Shown here piece by piece: positions 1 to 8,556 of a DNA stretch of 20,329 nucleotides. The translations under genes were made by a program, and so were the position numbers. The notes below the pieces were generated by a model. That model did no database searches and had not been told where the DNA came from. It worked only from the letters and a program-made list of their open reading frames with translations. This DNA comes from Psychroflexus sp. GTDB taxonomy: Bacteria > Bacteroidota > Bacteroidia > Flavobacteriales > Flavobacteriaceae. How positions within the stretch are numbered: the first letter of the stretch is position 1; each line of letters opens with the position of its first letter. The stretch lies in the NCBI GenBank assembly GCA_003565575.1, contig PXBV01000265.1, forward strand, positions 1 through 20,329. Reading direction: 5' to 3'.

Positions 1-2589
1 ATGAAAGTCTATCGCTGGAGTGACGGCTCTTATCTAGAAGATCAAGATCACTGGAGATTGAGCGGAATTCACAGAGATGTGTATCTCACTGCAGCGCCAA
101 AAGTTCAGCTCTACGACTTTTTTGTTCAGACCGATTTGGATGAAAGCTATGAAAATGCCACTCTTAAATTACGTCCGAAAATCAAAGTATTTGATAATGC
201 TTCATTAGAGGGTTATTCTCTTGGGTTTAAAGTGTACGATGATAAAAATAAACTTATTGCAAAGCAGCCTGCACGATTAGATGCGGATAAAATCTATTTT
301 GAAACTTCTCCACAGCGTGGCCAAAATGATTTTGCTATGATGCAAACCGAAATTAAAAACCCTAAAAAATGGAGTGCAGAACATCCTAATTTATACACTT
401 TAGTTTTTGATTTAAAGAATGCTGAAGGGGAGGTGGTTGAATATAAAAGTACAAAAATTGGCTTTCGAGCCATTGAAATAAAAGACGGTGAACTGTTCGT
501 GAACGGAAAATCTATTTTGCTTTATGGGGTCAATAGGCATGATCACGACCCTGTAACAGGCAAGGTTGTTAATAGAGAGTCTATGGTTAACGATATTTTG
601 ACCATGAAACAATTTAATATCAATGCAGTAAGAGCAGCTCATTACCCTAATAATGAGGAGTGGTTGGATTTATGTGATGAGTATGGCCTCTATGTGATGG
701 ATGAAGCCAACTTAGAAACTCACGGCATTAGAGGTCGATTAACGAATGACGCCATGTGGTCTAATGCATTTTTAGAACGCGCAGTAAGAATGGTAGAACG
801 CGATAAAAATCATCCTTCAATAATTTCTTGGTCTTTAGGCAATGAGTCGGGGTCTGGGTTTAATCATGCAATGATGGCTCAATGGATAAAAAGTTATGAC
901 GACACTAGGTTTATCCATTATGAAGGTGCACAAACAACGTTTGGGAAACAGAAAATTGAAGATTCCATCCTTCGTGACCCTGAATATGTGGATGTGGTAA
1001 GTAGAATGTACACGCCCATCGATTATATGGTGAGAGCCTCTGAGTCGGATATAGAAGATCGTCCTATTTTATGGTGTGAATACGCACATTCCATGGGAAA
1101 TTCTACTGGAAACTTGAATGAATTTTGGGAGGCTATAAAAGCGAATAAGCAAATGATTGGTGGCTTTATTTGGGATTGGAAAGACCAAGGTCTCCTTCAA
1201 AAAAATGAAGAAGGTGAAGATTACTTTGCGTATGGTGGCGATATGGGAGATGCAGATTTAAGCCATTCTTCCAATTTTTGCCTCAATGGTATAGTTGATC
1301 CAATGGGAACTCCAAAACCAGCTACTTGGGAGGTTAAAAAAGTGTATCAGCCTTTTGAAATAAAAGCTTCGATTACTGAAAATCAAGAAATTGAAATTTC
1401 CAACCAGTATCATTTTACAAATTTAAATGAATTTGATATTGCTTGGGAAGTACAGGAAAATGGAAGACGAATTCAAGAAGGTAAGTTGAAACCTATTGAC
1501 TTGGAACCAGGAAAATCTAAACAGATTAAATTACCATTTAAAAAACCAAAGCTTAAGGCAGGAGCCGAATACTTTTTGAGAATTAGTATTAATTTAAAAA
1601 CTGACTTAAGCTGGGCAGATAAAGGGCATGAGGTGGCTTGGGAGCAAATCAAGTTAGATTATGACACACCCGTTATTAAAAATCAGAAAGTTAGGTCTCA
1701 ACTTGAGGTAAATGGAAATACTATAGTAGGTAAAAACTTTGAAATCAACTTTGATTCTGAAACGGGTTTCATCACAGGATATAGTGTGGATGATATTCAA
1801 ATGATTCAAAATGGATTTCAACCTAACTTCTGGAGACCTTTAACTGATAATGACCGTTTGGGTGCTAAAATCCATGACACATTAAGAAATTGGAAAGAGG
1901 CAACTCATACAAGAGATTTAAAGGATTTTGAAATAGAACAATTAAGTCCACAGACTGTAAAAGTAAGCTCTTCTTACGAATTTCCTTCTTCTAAATCATC
2001 AATGAAAATCACTTACACAGTTTATGGTGATGGAAGCGTTTTAGTGGAGAATGATTTTGCAGGAGACTCTGCACAGACCATACTACCAAGATTGGGCTTA
2101 CAAATGGAAATACCTAAAGGCTTTGATAGCTTAACTTGGTTTGGAAAAGGTCCTCATGAAAATTACATCGATAGACAAATGGGCGCAGATGTTGGTCTAT
2201 TTAAACAATCTGTTTTAAATGATTATTATTCTTATATCAGGCCACAAGAAAGCAGCAACAAAACGGATGTTAGATGGTTTGCGCTAACCAATTCAAAAGG
2301 AATAGGTTTAAAACTGTCTGCTGTTTCCAATAATCTAAGCATGAGTGCCTGGCCATATAGTCCCGAGGATATAAATAATGCAAAGCATATTTATGAGTTA
2401 ACTCCTAAAGACCATATCACTGTGAATGTAGATTATCGTCAAATGGGAGTTGGTGGTGATGACACTTGGTCCGTAAAAGCTTTGCCTCATCAGGAATACC
2501 AAATACCATCAGGTAATTATTTTTACAGTTTTGTTATTCAACCTGTTTTTAATGCTAAAGATTTAAAACGAGGCTATGTTCCAGAATAA
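1..2589 (+). CDS. GH2 beta-galactosidase, LacZ-type, 5' end missing
   Basis: Hydrolyses terminal beta-galactosides by the retaining GH2 mechanism. 862 residues are visible. The first visible residues form the GH2 motif RWSDGSYLEDQD-W, which in E. coli LacZ lies roughly 200 residues into the protein, so the ATG at base 1 is an internal Met and the gene begins left of the window. The acid/base Glu is E282 in SLGNESG and the nucleophile is E360 in ILWCEYAHSMGNS. Their spacing of 78 is close to that in LacZ (E461 and E537). GGFIWDWKDQGL follows, and the C-terminal Bgal_small_N domain (about residues 575-860) contains WRPLTDNDR. The missing part should hold the sugar-binding jelly-roll domain and any signal peptide, so location in the cell cannot be judged. 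Strong terminators follow, so it ends its transcription unit. The true substrate could be another beta-galactoside found in marine glycans. Confidence 0.93.
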   Translation: MKVYRWSDGSYLEDQDHWRLSGIHRDVYLTAAPKVQLYDFFVQTDLDESYENATLKLRPKIKVFDNASLEGYSLGFKVYDDKNKLIAKQPARLDADKIYFETSPQRGQNDFAMMQTEIKNPKKWSAEHPNLYTLVFDLKNAEGEVVEYKSTKIGFRAIEIKDGELFVNGKSILLYGVNRHDHDPVTGKVVNRESMVNDILTMKQFNINAVRAAHYPNNEEWLDLCDEYGLYVMDEANLETHGIRGRLTNDAMWSNAFLERAVRMVERDKNHPSIISWSLGNESGSGFNHAMMAQWIKSYDDTRFIHYEGAQTTFGKQKIEDSILRDPEYVDVVSRMYTPIDYMVRASESDIEDRPILWCEYAHSMGNSTGNLNEFWEAIKANKQMIGGFIWDWKDQGLLQKNEEGEDYFAYGGDMGDADLSHSSNFCLNGIVDPMGTPKPATWEVKKVYQPFEIKASITENQEIEISNQYHFTNLNEFDIAWEVQENGRRIQEGKLKPIDLEPGKSKQIKLPFKKPKLKAGAEYFLRISINLKTDLSWADKGHEVAWEQIKLDYDTPVIKNQKVRSQLEVNGNTIVGKNFEINFDSETGFITGYSVDDIQMIQNGFQPNFWRPLTDNDRLGAKIHDTLRNWKEATHTRDLKDFEIEQLSPQTVKVSSSYEFPSSKSSMKITYTVYGDGSVLVENDFAGDSAQTILPRLGLQMEIPKGFDSLTWFGKGPHENYIDRQMGADVGLFKQSVLNDYYSYIRPQESSNKTDVRWFALTNSKGIGLKLSAVSNNLSMSAWPYSPEDINNAKHIYELTPKDHITVNVDYRQMGVGGDDTWSVKALPHQEYQIPSGNYFYSFVIQPVFNAKDLKRGYVPE

Positions 2590-2666
2590 ACTAAGGGTAT
2601 TGACTAACCTCTGTTGCTCATGAAGTAGTTGTGAATAAATGACTTAGAGGTGCTTTCAGATTGAAG

Positions 2667-2700
2667 AATCGGGCTTGAATGTTCTTGCCCGATTTTTGTT
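2667..2700 (+). terminator. Rho-independent terminator of the GH2 gene
   Basis: An 8-bp perfect stem (AATCGGGC at 2667-2674, GCCCGATT at 2687-2694) with a 12-base loop runs into a T-rich tail (TTTTTGTTTT). It lies about 80 bases after the GH2 stop codon on the same strand. Confidence 0.85.
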
Positions 2701-2743
2701 TTATATCTGACTTTAAAAAAGCCTTATTGTTTTAACTTCATGA

Positions 2744-2771
2744 AAAAACCCTCACGTTTGTAAGGGTTTTT
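2744..2771 (-). terminator. Terminator hairpin between converging GH2 and lepA, probably bidirectional
   Basis: A 9-bp stem (AAAAACCCT at 2744-2752, AGGGTTTTT at 2763-2771) is flanked by A's on the left and T's on the right, so it can work on both strands. It lies about 117 bases past the lepA stop on the minus strand and backs up the GH2 terminator on the plus strand. Confidence 0.8.
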
Positions 2772-2887
2772 AGGTTTTTTTTGGAAGTAGCTCTAAGGCT
2801 TTCAAGCATTATAAATACCTCTATAGATTAAAGTTTTCTGAAACAAATTCAGTGTAAAACAGAGTTCTCTAAAAAAGCATAATAAAT

Positions 2888-4684
2888 TTAGTCGTTTAAC
2901 TTCAATACTGCCATAAAAGCTTCTTGTGGAATTTCTACATTTCCTACTTGGCGCATACGTTTTTTACCTTTTTTCTGCTTTTCTAAAAGCTTACGTTTTC
3001 TAGAAATATCACCACCATAACATTTGGCTGTAACATCTTTTCTGAGAGCCTTTACAGTTTCTCTTGCTATTATTTTTGCACCGATGGCTGCTTGTATAGG
3101 AATATCAAATTGCTGTCTCGGGATCAGTTCTTTCAGTTTCTCACAAATTTTCTTCCCTATGTCGTAAGCATTGTCAAAATGAAGTAAAGCAGATAATGCA
3201 TCAACTGTATTTCCGTTAAGTAGCACGTCTACTTTTACAAGTTTGGATTTTCTCATGCCAATAGGAGAGTAGTCAAAAGAAGCATAACCTCTAGAAACTG
3301 TTTTGAGTCTATCGTAAAAATCAAATACAATTTCAGCAAGAGGCATATCAAAACTCAATTCCACTCGATCTTGAGTTAAATACGTTTGGTTGGTGATTTG
3401 TCCTCTTTTTTCAATGCAAAGAGACATTACCGGTCCAACAAAATCAGATTTTGTGATAATACTTGCTTTGATGTAAGGCTCCTCCACGCGGTCAAGAAAA
3501 GATGGTTCTGGTAGGTCTGAGGGATTGCTCACAATAATGGCTTTATCTTTTTCCTTAAGAGTAAAAGCATTGTAAGAAACGTTGGGAACGGTGGTAATAA
3601 CAGTCATGTCAAACTCTCGCTCTAGGCGTTCTTGTATGATTTCTAAATGCAACATGCCTAGAAATCCACATCTAAACCCAAAACCTAGAGCAGCAGAACT
3701 CTCTGGAACAAATACCAAGGAAGCATCGTTGAGTTGTAGTTTTTCCATGGCGGTTCTTAAGTCTTCATACTCATCTGTCTCTACAGGATAAATTCCAGCA
3801 AAAACCATAGGCTTAACATCCTCAAACCCGGCAACTGCGTTTTGAGTTGGATTTTCTGCATCCGTAATGGTATCTCCAACTTTTACTTCTTTCGCATTCT
3901 TAATGCCAGTAATAAGATAGCCAACATCTCCAGCTTGAATTTCTTTTTTAGGAAATTGAACAAGTTTTAAAGTACCCACTTCATCAGCAGAATAGTTTTT
4001 GTTTGTTGCAACAAACTTGATATTCTGTCCTTTTTTTATACTACCATCAAATACTCTAAAGTAAGTTTCAATGCCACGAAAAGGATTATACACAGAATCA
4101 AAAACCAAAGCCCTCAAAGGAGCGTCCGGGTTTCCAGTGGGCGCTGGAACACGTTCAACAATGGCATTAAGAATATCTTCAATGCCAATACCATTTTTTG
4201 CACTAGCTCTTATCACATCTTCAGGATTGCAACCTATGAGGTCTACAATATCATCTGTTACTTCATCTGGATTGGCGCTTGGCAAATCTACTTTGTTCAA
4301 TACAGGAATGATTTCTAAATCATTTTCTAACGCCAAATATAAATTCGAAATAGTTTGCGCTTGTATGCTCTGTGCTGCATCCACAATCAATAGGGCACCT
4401 TCACAAGCTGCTATGGATCTGGATACTTCGTAAGAAAAGTCTACATGACCTGGCGTGTCTATTAGGTTGAATACAAAATCCTCTCCTTTGTAGTTATAAA
4501 CCATTTGTATGGCATGACTTTTAATAGTGATGCCACGTTCGCGCTCCAAATCCATATTGTCAAGTAGTTGTTCCTTACGCTCTCGTTCTGTTACAGATTT
4601 TGTAAAATCTAGTAAACGATCTGCTAGAGTGCTTTTCCCGTGATCAATATGTGCAATTATGCAAAAATTTCTAATGTTCTTCAT
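2888..4684 (-). CDS. lepA: Elongation factor 4 (LepA), ribosome-associated GTPase
   Basis: EF4 is a cytoplasmic translational GTPase that acts on the ribosome; back-translocation and 30S assembly roles have been proposed. At 598 residues the length is that of the family. The GTPase motifs are intact: G1 AHIDHGKST at 11-19, G2 region RGITIKS at 50-56, G3 DTPGH at 76-80, G4 NKVD at 130-133. Domain II, an EF-G-like domain III and V, and the LepA-specific C-terminal domain follow, ending in the basic signature KRKLLEKQKKGKKRMRQ. The ATG is the standard LepA start (MKNIRNFCIIAHIDHGKST). It is single-gene sized between a divergent promoter and a terminator. Nothing is unusual in the protein. Confidence 0.98.
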   Translation of the reverse strand: MKNIRNFCIIAHIDHGKSTLADRLLDFTKSVTERERKEQLLDNMDLERERGITIKSHAIQMVYNYKGEDFVFNLIDTPGHVDFSYEVSRSIAACEGALLIVDAAQSIQAQTISNLYLALENDLEIIPVLNKVDLPSANPDEVTDDIVDLIGCNPEDVIRASAKNGIGIEDILNAIVERVPAPTGNPDAPLRALVFDSVYNPFRGIETYFRVFDGSIKKGQNIKFVATNKNYSADEVGTLKLVQFPKKEIQAGDVGYLITGIKNAKEVKVGDTITDAENPTQNAVAGFEDVKPMVFAGIYPVETDEYEDLRTAMEKLQLNDASLVFVPESSAALGFGFRCGFLGMLHLEIIQERLEREFDMTVITTVPNVSYNAFTLKEKDKAIIVSNPSDLPEPSFLDRVEEPYIKASIITKSDFVGPVMSLCIEKRGQITNQTYLTQDRVELSFDMPLAEIVFDFYDRLKTVSRGYASFDYSPIGMRKSKLVKVDVLLNGNTVDALSALLHFDNAYDIGKKICEKLKELIPRQQFDIPIQAAIGAKIIARETVKALRKDVTAKCYGGDISRKRKLLEKQKKGKKRMRQVGNVEIPQEAFMAVLKLND

Positions 4685-4733
4685 AGTCCAAATTTCCTGA
4701 TCTAGCCAGTAATATATGCTTAGATTTGATTTG

Positions 4734-4741
4734 CAAATATA
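4734..4741 (-). promoter_or_regulatory. Candidate -7 promoter element for lepA
   Basis: On the minus strand this reads TATATTTG, an exact match to the Bacteroidetes TAnnTTTG box. It would give a leader of roughly 40 bases before the lepA ATG. No convincing TTG -33 element is present at the usual spacing. Confidence 0.6.
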
Positions 4742-4813
4742 CAGGAATTGTTTGGCTTTAATAAGCTATCTATAACACTGTTAAAAGGTTTATGTGATTT
4801 GTTTAGAATTGCC

Positions 4814-4821
4814 TAATTTTG
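4814..4821 (+). promoter_or_regulatory. Candidate -7 promoter element for dusB
   Basis: TAATTTTG matches TAnnTTTG exactly. With the usual 19-base spacer the -33 position reads ATG (4792-4794), two of three bases of TTG. The box ends only 12 bases before the GTG start of dusB, so transcription would begin about 6 bases ahead of the start codon. Confidence 0.55.
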
Positions 4822-4833
4822 CATTAAAAAATT

Positions 4834-5829
4834 GTGGCTAAGATAGATAACATAGATTTAGGCAACTTTCCTCTTCTGTTAGCACCTATGGAGGATGTGA
4901 GTGATCCACCATTTCGAGCATTGTGTAAAGAATACGGAGCGGATATGGTGTATACAGAATTTATCTCTTCAGAAGGCTTAATTCGGGATGCAGCCAAAAG
5001 TATGATGAAGCTAGATATCTACGAGAAAGAGCGCCCAGTTGGTATTCAAATATTTGGAGCTAATTTGGAATCCATGTTGAAATCTGTTGAAATTGTAGAA
5101 AAAACAAAGCCAGATGTTATAGATATTAACTTTGGTTGTCCAGTAAAAAAAGTAGTTTCCAAAGGAGCAGGCGCAGGAATTTTAAAAGATGTAGACCTCA
5201 TGGTAAAGCTTACTGAAGCTATGGTAAAATCTACACACTTGCCTATTACTGTAAAGACACGATTGGGCTGGGATCACGATTCTATTAAAATTTATGAAGT
5301 AGCAGAACGCCTTCAAGACGTGGGATGCAAAGCTATCTCTATACATGGGCGTACACGCGCTCAAATGTACAAAGGCGAGGCTGATTGGAAACCTATTGCG
5401 GAGGTAAAAAACAACCCAAGAATGCACATTCCTGTTTTTGGTAATGGAGATGTAGACACCCCAGAAAAAGCTATGTTGATGAGAGACGAGTACGGACTGG
5501 ATGGTGCTATGATAGGTAGAGCAAGCATTGGTTCACCATGGTTTTTTAAAGCGGTAAAACATTACTTTGAAACGGGAACCCACTGCGAGCCACCGTCCTT
5601 GCTAGAGCGAGTGGATGTAGCTAGAAGACATCTACAAATGGCAATAGATTGGAAAGGGGAAAAGCTAGGCGTTTTTGAAACCCGAAGGCATTACACTAAC
5701 TATTTTAAAGGCATCCCTCATTTTAAAGAGTACAGGATGAAAATGGTTACTTCAGACCACGCAGAAGATGTGTTTGCTACTTTTGATGAGGTAGAAGAAA
5801 AATTTGCAGATTACCAATTTGTTCAATAA
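4834..5829 (+). CDS. dusB: tRNA-dihydrouridine synthase, DusB family
   Basis: FMN- and NADPH-dependent reduction of specific uridines to dihydrouridine in tRNA, in the cytoplasm. The 331 residues cover the full family. PLLLAPMEDVSDPPFR opens the TIM barrel. The catalytic Cys is C102 in INFGCPVKKV, and the KGAGAGIL loop follows. K141 (TVKTRLGW) and H171 (SIHGRTRAQMYKGEADW) fit the FMN and tRNA contact residues, and FGNGD and GAMIGR close the phosphate-binding end. The start is a GTG: the N-terminus (MAKIDNIDLGNFPLLLAPM) aligns with family N-termini, and no ATG exists in frame nearby. Position and symbol follow the DusB/NifR3 subfamily; the exact modified uridine is not provable here. The serine hydrolase gene starts 54 bases later and may be co-transcribed. 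Confidence 0.95.
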   Translation: MAKIDNIDLGNFPLLLAPMEDVSDPPFRALCKEYGADMVYTEFISSEGLIRDAAKSMMKLDIYEKERPVGIQIFGANLESMLKSVEIVEKTKPDVIDINFGCPVKKVVSKGAGAGILKDVDLMVKLTEAMVKSTHLPITVKTRLGWDHDSIKIYEVAERLQDVGCKAISIHGRTRAQMYKGEADWKPIAEVKNNPRMHIPVFGNGDVDTPEKAMLMRDEYGLDGAMIGRASIGSPWFFKAVKHYFETGTHCEPPSLLERVDVARRHLQMAIDWKGEKLGVFETRRHYTNYFKGIPHFKEYRMKMVTSDHAEDVFATFDEVEEKFADYQFVQ

Positions 5830-5883
5830 AAGTATGCATCTGTTTTATGCTGAACTTAATACAGATGACTAAATAATGCCAGA

Positions 5884-6945
5884 ATGAAATATGTACTTCT
5901 TCTAAGTTTAGTAATTCAGTCTTCCTTGACAGTGAAAGCTCAAAGCTTTGATGATAAAGCCCATCAAACTTTGAAAAACTTTATCGGACTTTTTCCAGAA
6001 CAAACTCAATTTGCGGTGGCATTAATGGATTCTGAAGATACCCAGTTTTATGGATTTATCAAAACTAAAGACAGCATTCAACCAATGGAAAATTCAAATT
6101 CTGTCTTTCAAATAGGTTCAGTCACAAAAGTGTTTACAGCTACTCTTTTAGCAAAATTAGTTGAAGACCAACGTCTCAAACTCACAGATACACTTCAGTA
6201 TTTTTTTGACTTTCCACTGTCCACTAATAGCATTACTTTGGAGCAACTTGCTAGGCACACCTCGGGATTGCCAAGATTACCTTCCAACTTGGTGTTGGCA
6301 TCTGTAGATCCCCAAAATCCATACAAGTCCTATTCCGAAGAAAATTTTAAGAACTATTTATCAACCAATTTAAGGCAAGAGCATCAGCCAAGAACTTATC
6401 AATATTCAAACTTAGGCTATGCTATTTTGACTAAAGCCATGGAAAATCTCACAAGTCAACCTTATTCTACCTTATTGCAAGAGTATGTGTTTCAGGATTT
6501 AGAAATGACACAATCAACCCTAGATGTAGAGAAAATCCAAGACCGTTTAGTAAAAGGCTTAGACGCAAACGGTCAGCCCACTCCCGTTTGGGATATGGCA
6601 CAGTTTGAAGGGGCTGGAGCCATGCTATCTACAGCAGTTGATTTATCAAAATTTATAAGGGCGCATTTTAGCCTTGAAGCTGATGCGTTCGCATTAACAA
6701 CATTACCCGGTTTTTTGGTTGATGACAATTTAAGAATTGGCTTAGGTTGGCACATTCTACAAGATGACCAAGGAGGAGATTTGTACTGGCACAATGGCGG
6801 TACAGGAGGCTACTCAGCCTCCGTATTTATGGCTCCAGAACACCAAAAATCCGTTATCATTCTCTCCAATGTATCTGCATTTCATTCACAATCTCCTAAA
6901 CTAGATGAGCTAGGATTTCAGCTCTTAAGCCTTTTAAAAAAATAA
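5884..6945 (+). CDS. Secreted serine hydrolase, class C beta-lactamase/penicillin-binding fold
   Basis: A 353-residue exported protein of the beta-lactamase/transpeptidase-like superfamily (Pfam Beta-lactamase, PF00144). A type I signal peptide is visible (hydrophobic 4-15, VKA-Q cleavage after residue 19). The three active-site motifs are in order: SVTK at 79-82 with nucleophile S79 and K82, YSN at 174-176, and HNGG at 303-306 in place of the KTG of AmpC. The HTSGLP block at 125-130 is typical of the esterase/peptidase members of this family. HNGG rather than KTG makes a D-aminopeptidase, esterase or peptidoglycan-related role more likely than true beta-lactam resistance, but substrate cannot be read from sequence. 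The linkage to dusB is loose and gives no functional hint. Confidence 0.85.
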   Translation: MKYVLLLSLVIQSSLTVKAQSFDDKAHQTLKNFIGLFPEQTQFAVALMDSEDTQFYGFIKTKDSIQPMENSNSVFQIGSVTKVFTATLLAKLVEDQRLKLTDTLQYFFDFPLSTNSITLEQLARHTSGLPRLPSNLVLASVDPQNPYKSYSEENFKNYLSTNLRQEHQPRTYQYSNLGYAILTKAMENLTSQPYSTLLQEYVFQDLEMTQSTLDVEKIQDRLVKGLDANGQPTPVWDMAQFEGAGAMLSTAVDLSKFIRAHFSLEADAFALTTLPGFLVDDNLRIGLGWHILQDDQGGDLYWHNGGTGGYSASVFMAPEHQKSVIILSNVSAFHSQSPKLDELGFQLLSLLKK

Positions 6946-7078
6946 TTTTCTCTACCCTAAAGCTTATAGTTGTCCCTTGAATTTTTACTTATATCATGCT
7001 ATTTCAAAAATTAAATCCTTCAATAGTTAAAGATATAACATTAAAAATCCAGTAAAATTGAGAATTTAACAAACCAAT

Positions 7079-7092
7079 GTAACTTAAGTTAC
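7079..7092. promoter_or_regulatory. Perfect 14-bp palindrome upstream of the sulfide:quinone oxidoreductase gene
   Basis: GTAACTTAAGTTAC is identical to its reverse complement. Its end is 45 bases before the ATG at 7138. The layout, two 5-bp arms (GTAAC/GTTAC) around 4 bases, is that of a Crp/Fnr-type dyad. A weak -7 candidate, TACTTTTA (7115-7122), would place the dyad centre a little over 40 bases upstream of transcription start, where class II activators bind. The regulator is unknown. Confidence 0.4.
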
Positions 7093-7137
7093 TTAGATTA
7101 CTAGACTTGTTCCCTACTTTTATAAAAATTTGTAATT

Positions 7138-8394
7138 ATGAATAAAGAGTATAAAGTTGTAGTGGTTGGAGCAGGAACAGCAGGAATCATGACGGCAGCC
7201 CAACTTCTAAAAAAAGATCCAAAGCTTTCACTAGCCATAATTGACCCCGCAGAAACGCATTATTATCAACCAGCGTGGACTCTTGTAGGTGGAGGAACTT
7301 ATAGTTTTAAAGATACAGCTAAACCTATGAAGGAGCTTATCCCTCAAGGTGCAGATTGGATAAAAGATTATGCCATAGGTTTCAATCCAGAAGATCATAC
7401 CGTAGACACTCAAAATAATGGTTCTATAGCTTATGAGTATTTAGTAGTAGCGCCTGGATTAGTTATGGCACCAGAACTTATTGAAGGTCTGCCAGAAGCA
7501 CTCGATAAAGGAACTGTTTGTAGTAATTACACAAACCCAGAGCACACGTGGGATGTTATTCAAAACTTTAAAGGTGGAAATGCTATTTTTACTCAACCCA
7601 CAACACCCATTAAGTGCGGAGGAGCACCACAAAAAATAGCCTACTTAGCCGCAGATCATTTTCAAAAAAACAAAATTGACGCTAGAGTTGTATTTGCTAC
7701 ACCTGGCTCCGTACTGTTTGGTGTAAAACCAATTCGTGATACATTAACCCGTGTAGTGGAGCGTTACGGTATGCATTTCAAACCTTTTTACGCCCCAAAA
7801 AAGATAGATGCCAAAAATAAAATCATTACCTTCAATTATGTTGGAGATGACGAGAACCAATGTACTACTAATGAAAGTAAAGAAATAGGAGAAAAAATAT
7901 CGGGACTTACCAAAATAGAAGTTCCTTTTGATATGTTGCACCTAGCTCCACCACAGGCTGCCCCAAAATTCATCAAAGAATCAAAATTAGTTAATGAAGA
8001 TGGTTGGGTAGACGTAAACATCAATTCTTTACAGCACAATACCTATCCCAACATTTTTGCTTTAGGAGACGTGGCAGCATTACCAACCGCAAAAACCGGT
8101 GCAGCTATAAGAAAACAAGTTCCAGTTGTGGTAGAAAACCTTAGGTTCATGATGGATAATAAGCCTGCTAGTAATTCAAGTTACCAAGGCTATTCCTCTT
8201 GCCCGTTGGTTACAGGTTATGGCAAAATGGCTTTAGCAGAATTTGATTACGAAGGAAACTTTACACCAGATCCTAAGCTTAAGCAAATGCTGGTCTTTGA
8301 TTCTGCCAAAGAACATTGGAGACTCTGGATGCTTAAAAAATACGGACTTCCATACCTGTATTGGAATAAAATGATGAAAGGTCAAAACGTTTAA
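7138..8394 (+). CDS. sqr: Sulfide:quinone oxidoreductase, type II (SQOR-like)
   Basis: FAD flavoprotein that oxidises sulfide to polysulfide or a sulfane acceptor and passes electrons to the quinone pool at the membrane. The 418 residues open with the FAD dinucleotide motif VVVGAGTAGI at 8-17. GNAIFTQPTTPIKCGGAPQKI is nearly the motif of the mitochondrial SQRDL enzyme, with redox Cys C160, and GYSSCPLVTGYGKM carries the partner Cys C355. The second FAD-binding block NIFALGDVAALPTAKT lies at 305-320. The C-terminal stretch rich in Trp, Tyr and Leu (KYGLPYLYWNKMM) is the monotopic membrane anchor of the family. A third Cys, C128, sits 32 residues ahead of C160, as in three-Cys bacterial SQRs. 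It is likely a detoxification or energy-conserving enzyme. A strong terminator follows, so it is probably monocistronic. Confidence 0.92.
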   Translation: MNKEYKVVVVGAGTAGIMTAAQLLKKDPKLSLAIIDPAETHYYQPAWTLVGGGTYSFKDTAKPMKELIPQGADWIKDYAIGFNPEDHTVDTQNNGSIAYEYLVVAPGLVMAPELIEGLPEALDKGTVCSNYTNPEHTWDVIQNFKGGNAIFTQPTTPIKCGGAPQKIAYLAADHFQKNKIDARVVFATPGSVLFGVKPIRDTLTRVVERYGMHFKPFYAPKKIDAKNKIITFNYVGDDENQCTTNESKEIGEKISGLTKIEVPFDMLHLAPPQAAPKFIKESKLVNEDGWVDVNINSLQHNTYPNIFALGDVAALPTAKTGAAIRKQVPVVVENLRFMMDNKPASNSSYQGYSSCPLVTGYGKMALAEFDYEGNFTPDPKLKQMLVFDSAKEHWRLWMLKKYGLPYLYWNKMMKGQNV

Positions 8395-8411
8395 TCAAAA
8401 TTGATCGCCAT

Positions 8412-8447
8412 AAAATCGGAATTCTAAAAGTCTTCCGATTTTTTTTT
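8412..8447 (+). terminator. Rho-independent terminator of sqr
   Basis: A 10-bp perfect stem (AAAATCGGAA at 8412-8421, TTCCGATTTT at 8433-8442), an 11-base loop and nine consecutive T's, starting 17 bases after the sqr stop codon. Confidence 0.92.
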
Positions 8448-8556
8448 GAAAAACTTTAAAGAACAAATGAAGCTAAACCCTTTGTTAAATTTTTAATTAT
8501 GCCATTCATCAAAAAAATAATAACTAACTTAGAACAAAATCAGAAAAGCAAATCAA

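Noticed and set aside
1..3. ATG at base 1 as the true start of the GH2 gene
   Set aside because: The protein starts in the middle of a conserved GH2 motif that lies about 200 residues into LacZ, and the sugar-binding domain is missing. The gene is cut by the window edge.
412..642. Minus-strand frame inside the GH2 gene, and similar opposite-strand frames in lepA, dusB, sqr, susC and the PKD gene
   Set aside because: All lie within strongly supported genes in the antisense direction, match no recognisable family and have no promoter or spacing support.
5837..5867. Hairpin CATCTGT / ACAGATG after dusB as a terminator
   Set aside because: The stem is 7 bp with a 17-base loop and no T run follows, so it is not convincing; the next gene may be co-transcribed.
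5884..6945. Antibiotic-resistance beta-lactamase
   Set aside because: SxxK and YSN are present but the third motif is HNGG rather than KTG, and the HTSGLP block is typical of related esterases and peptidases. The broader family name is safer.
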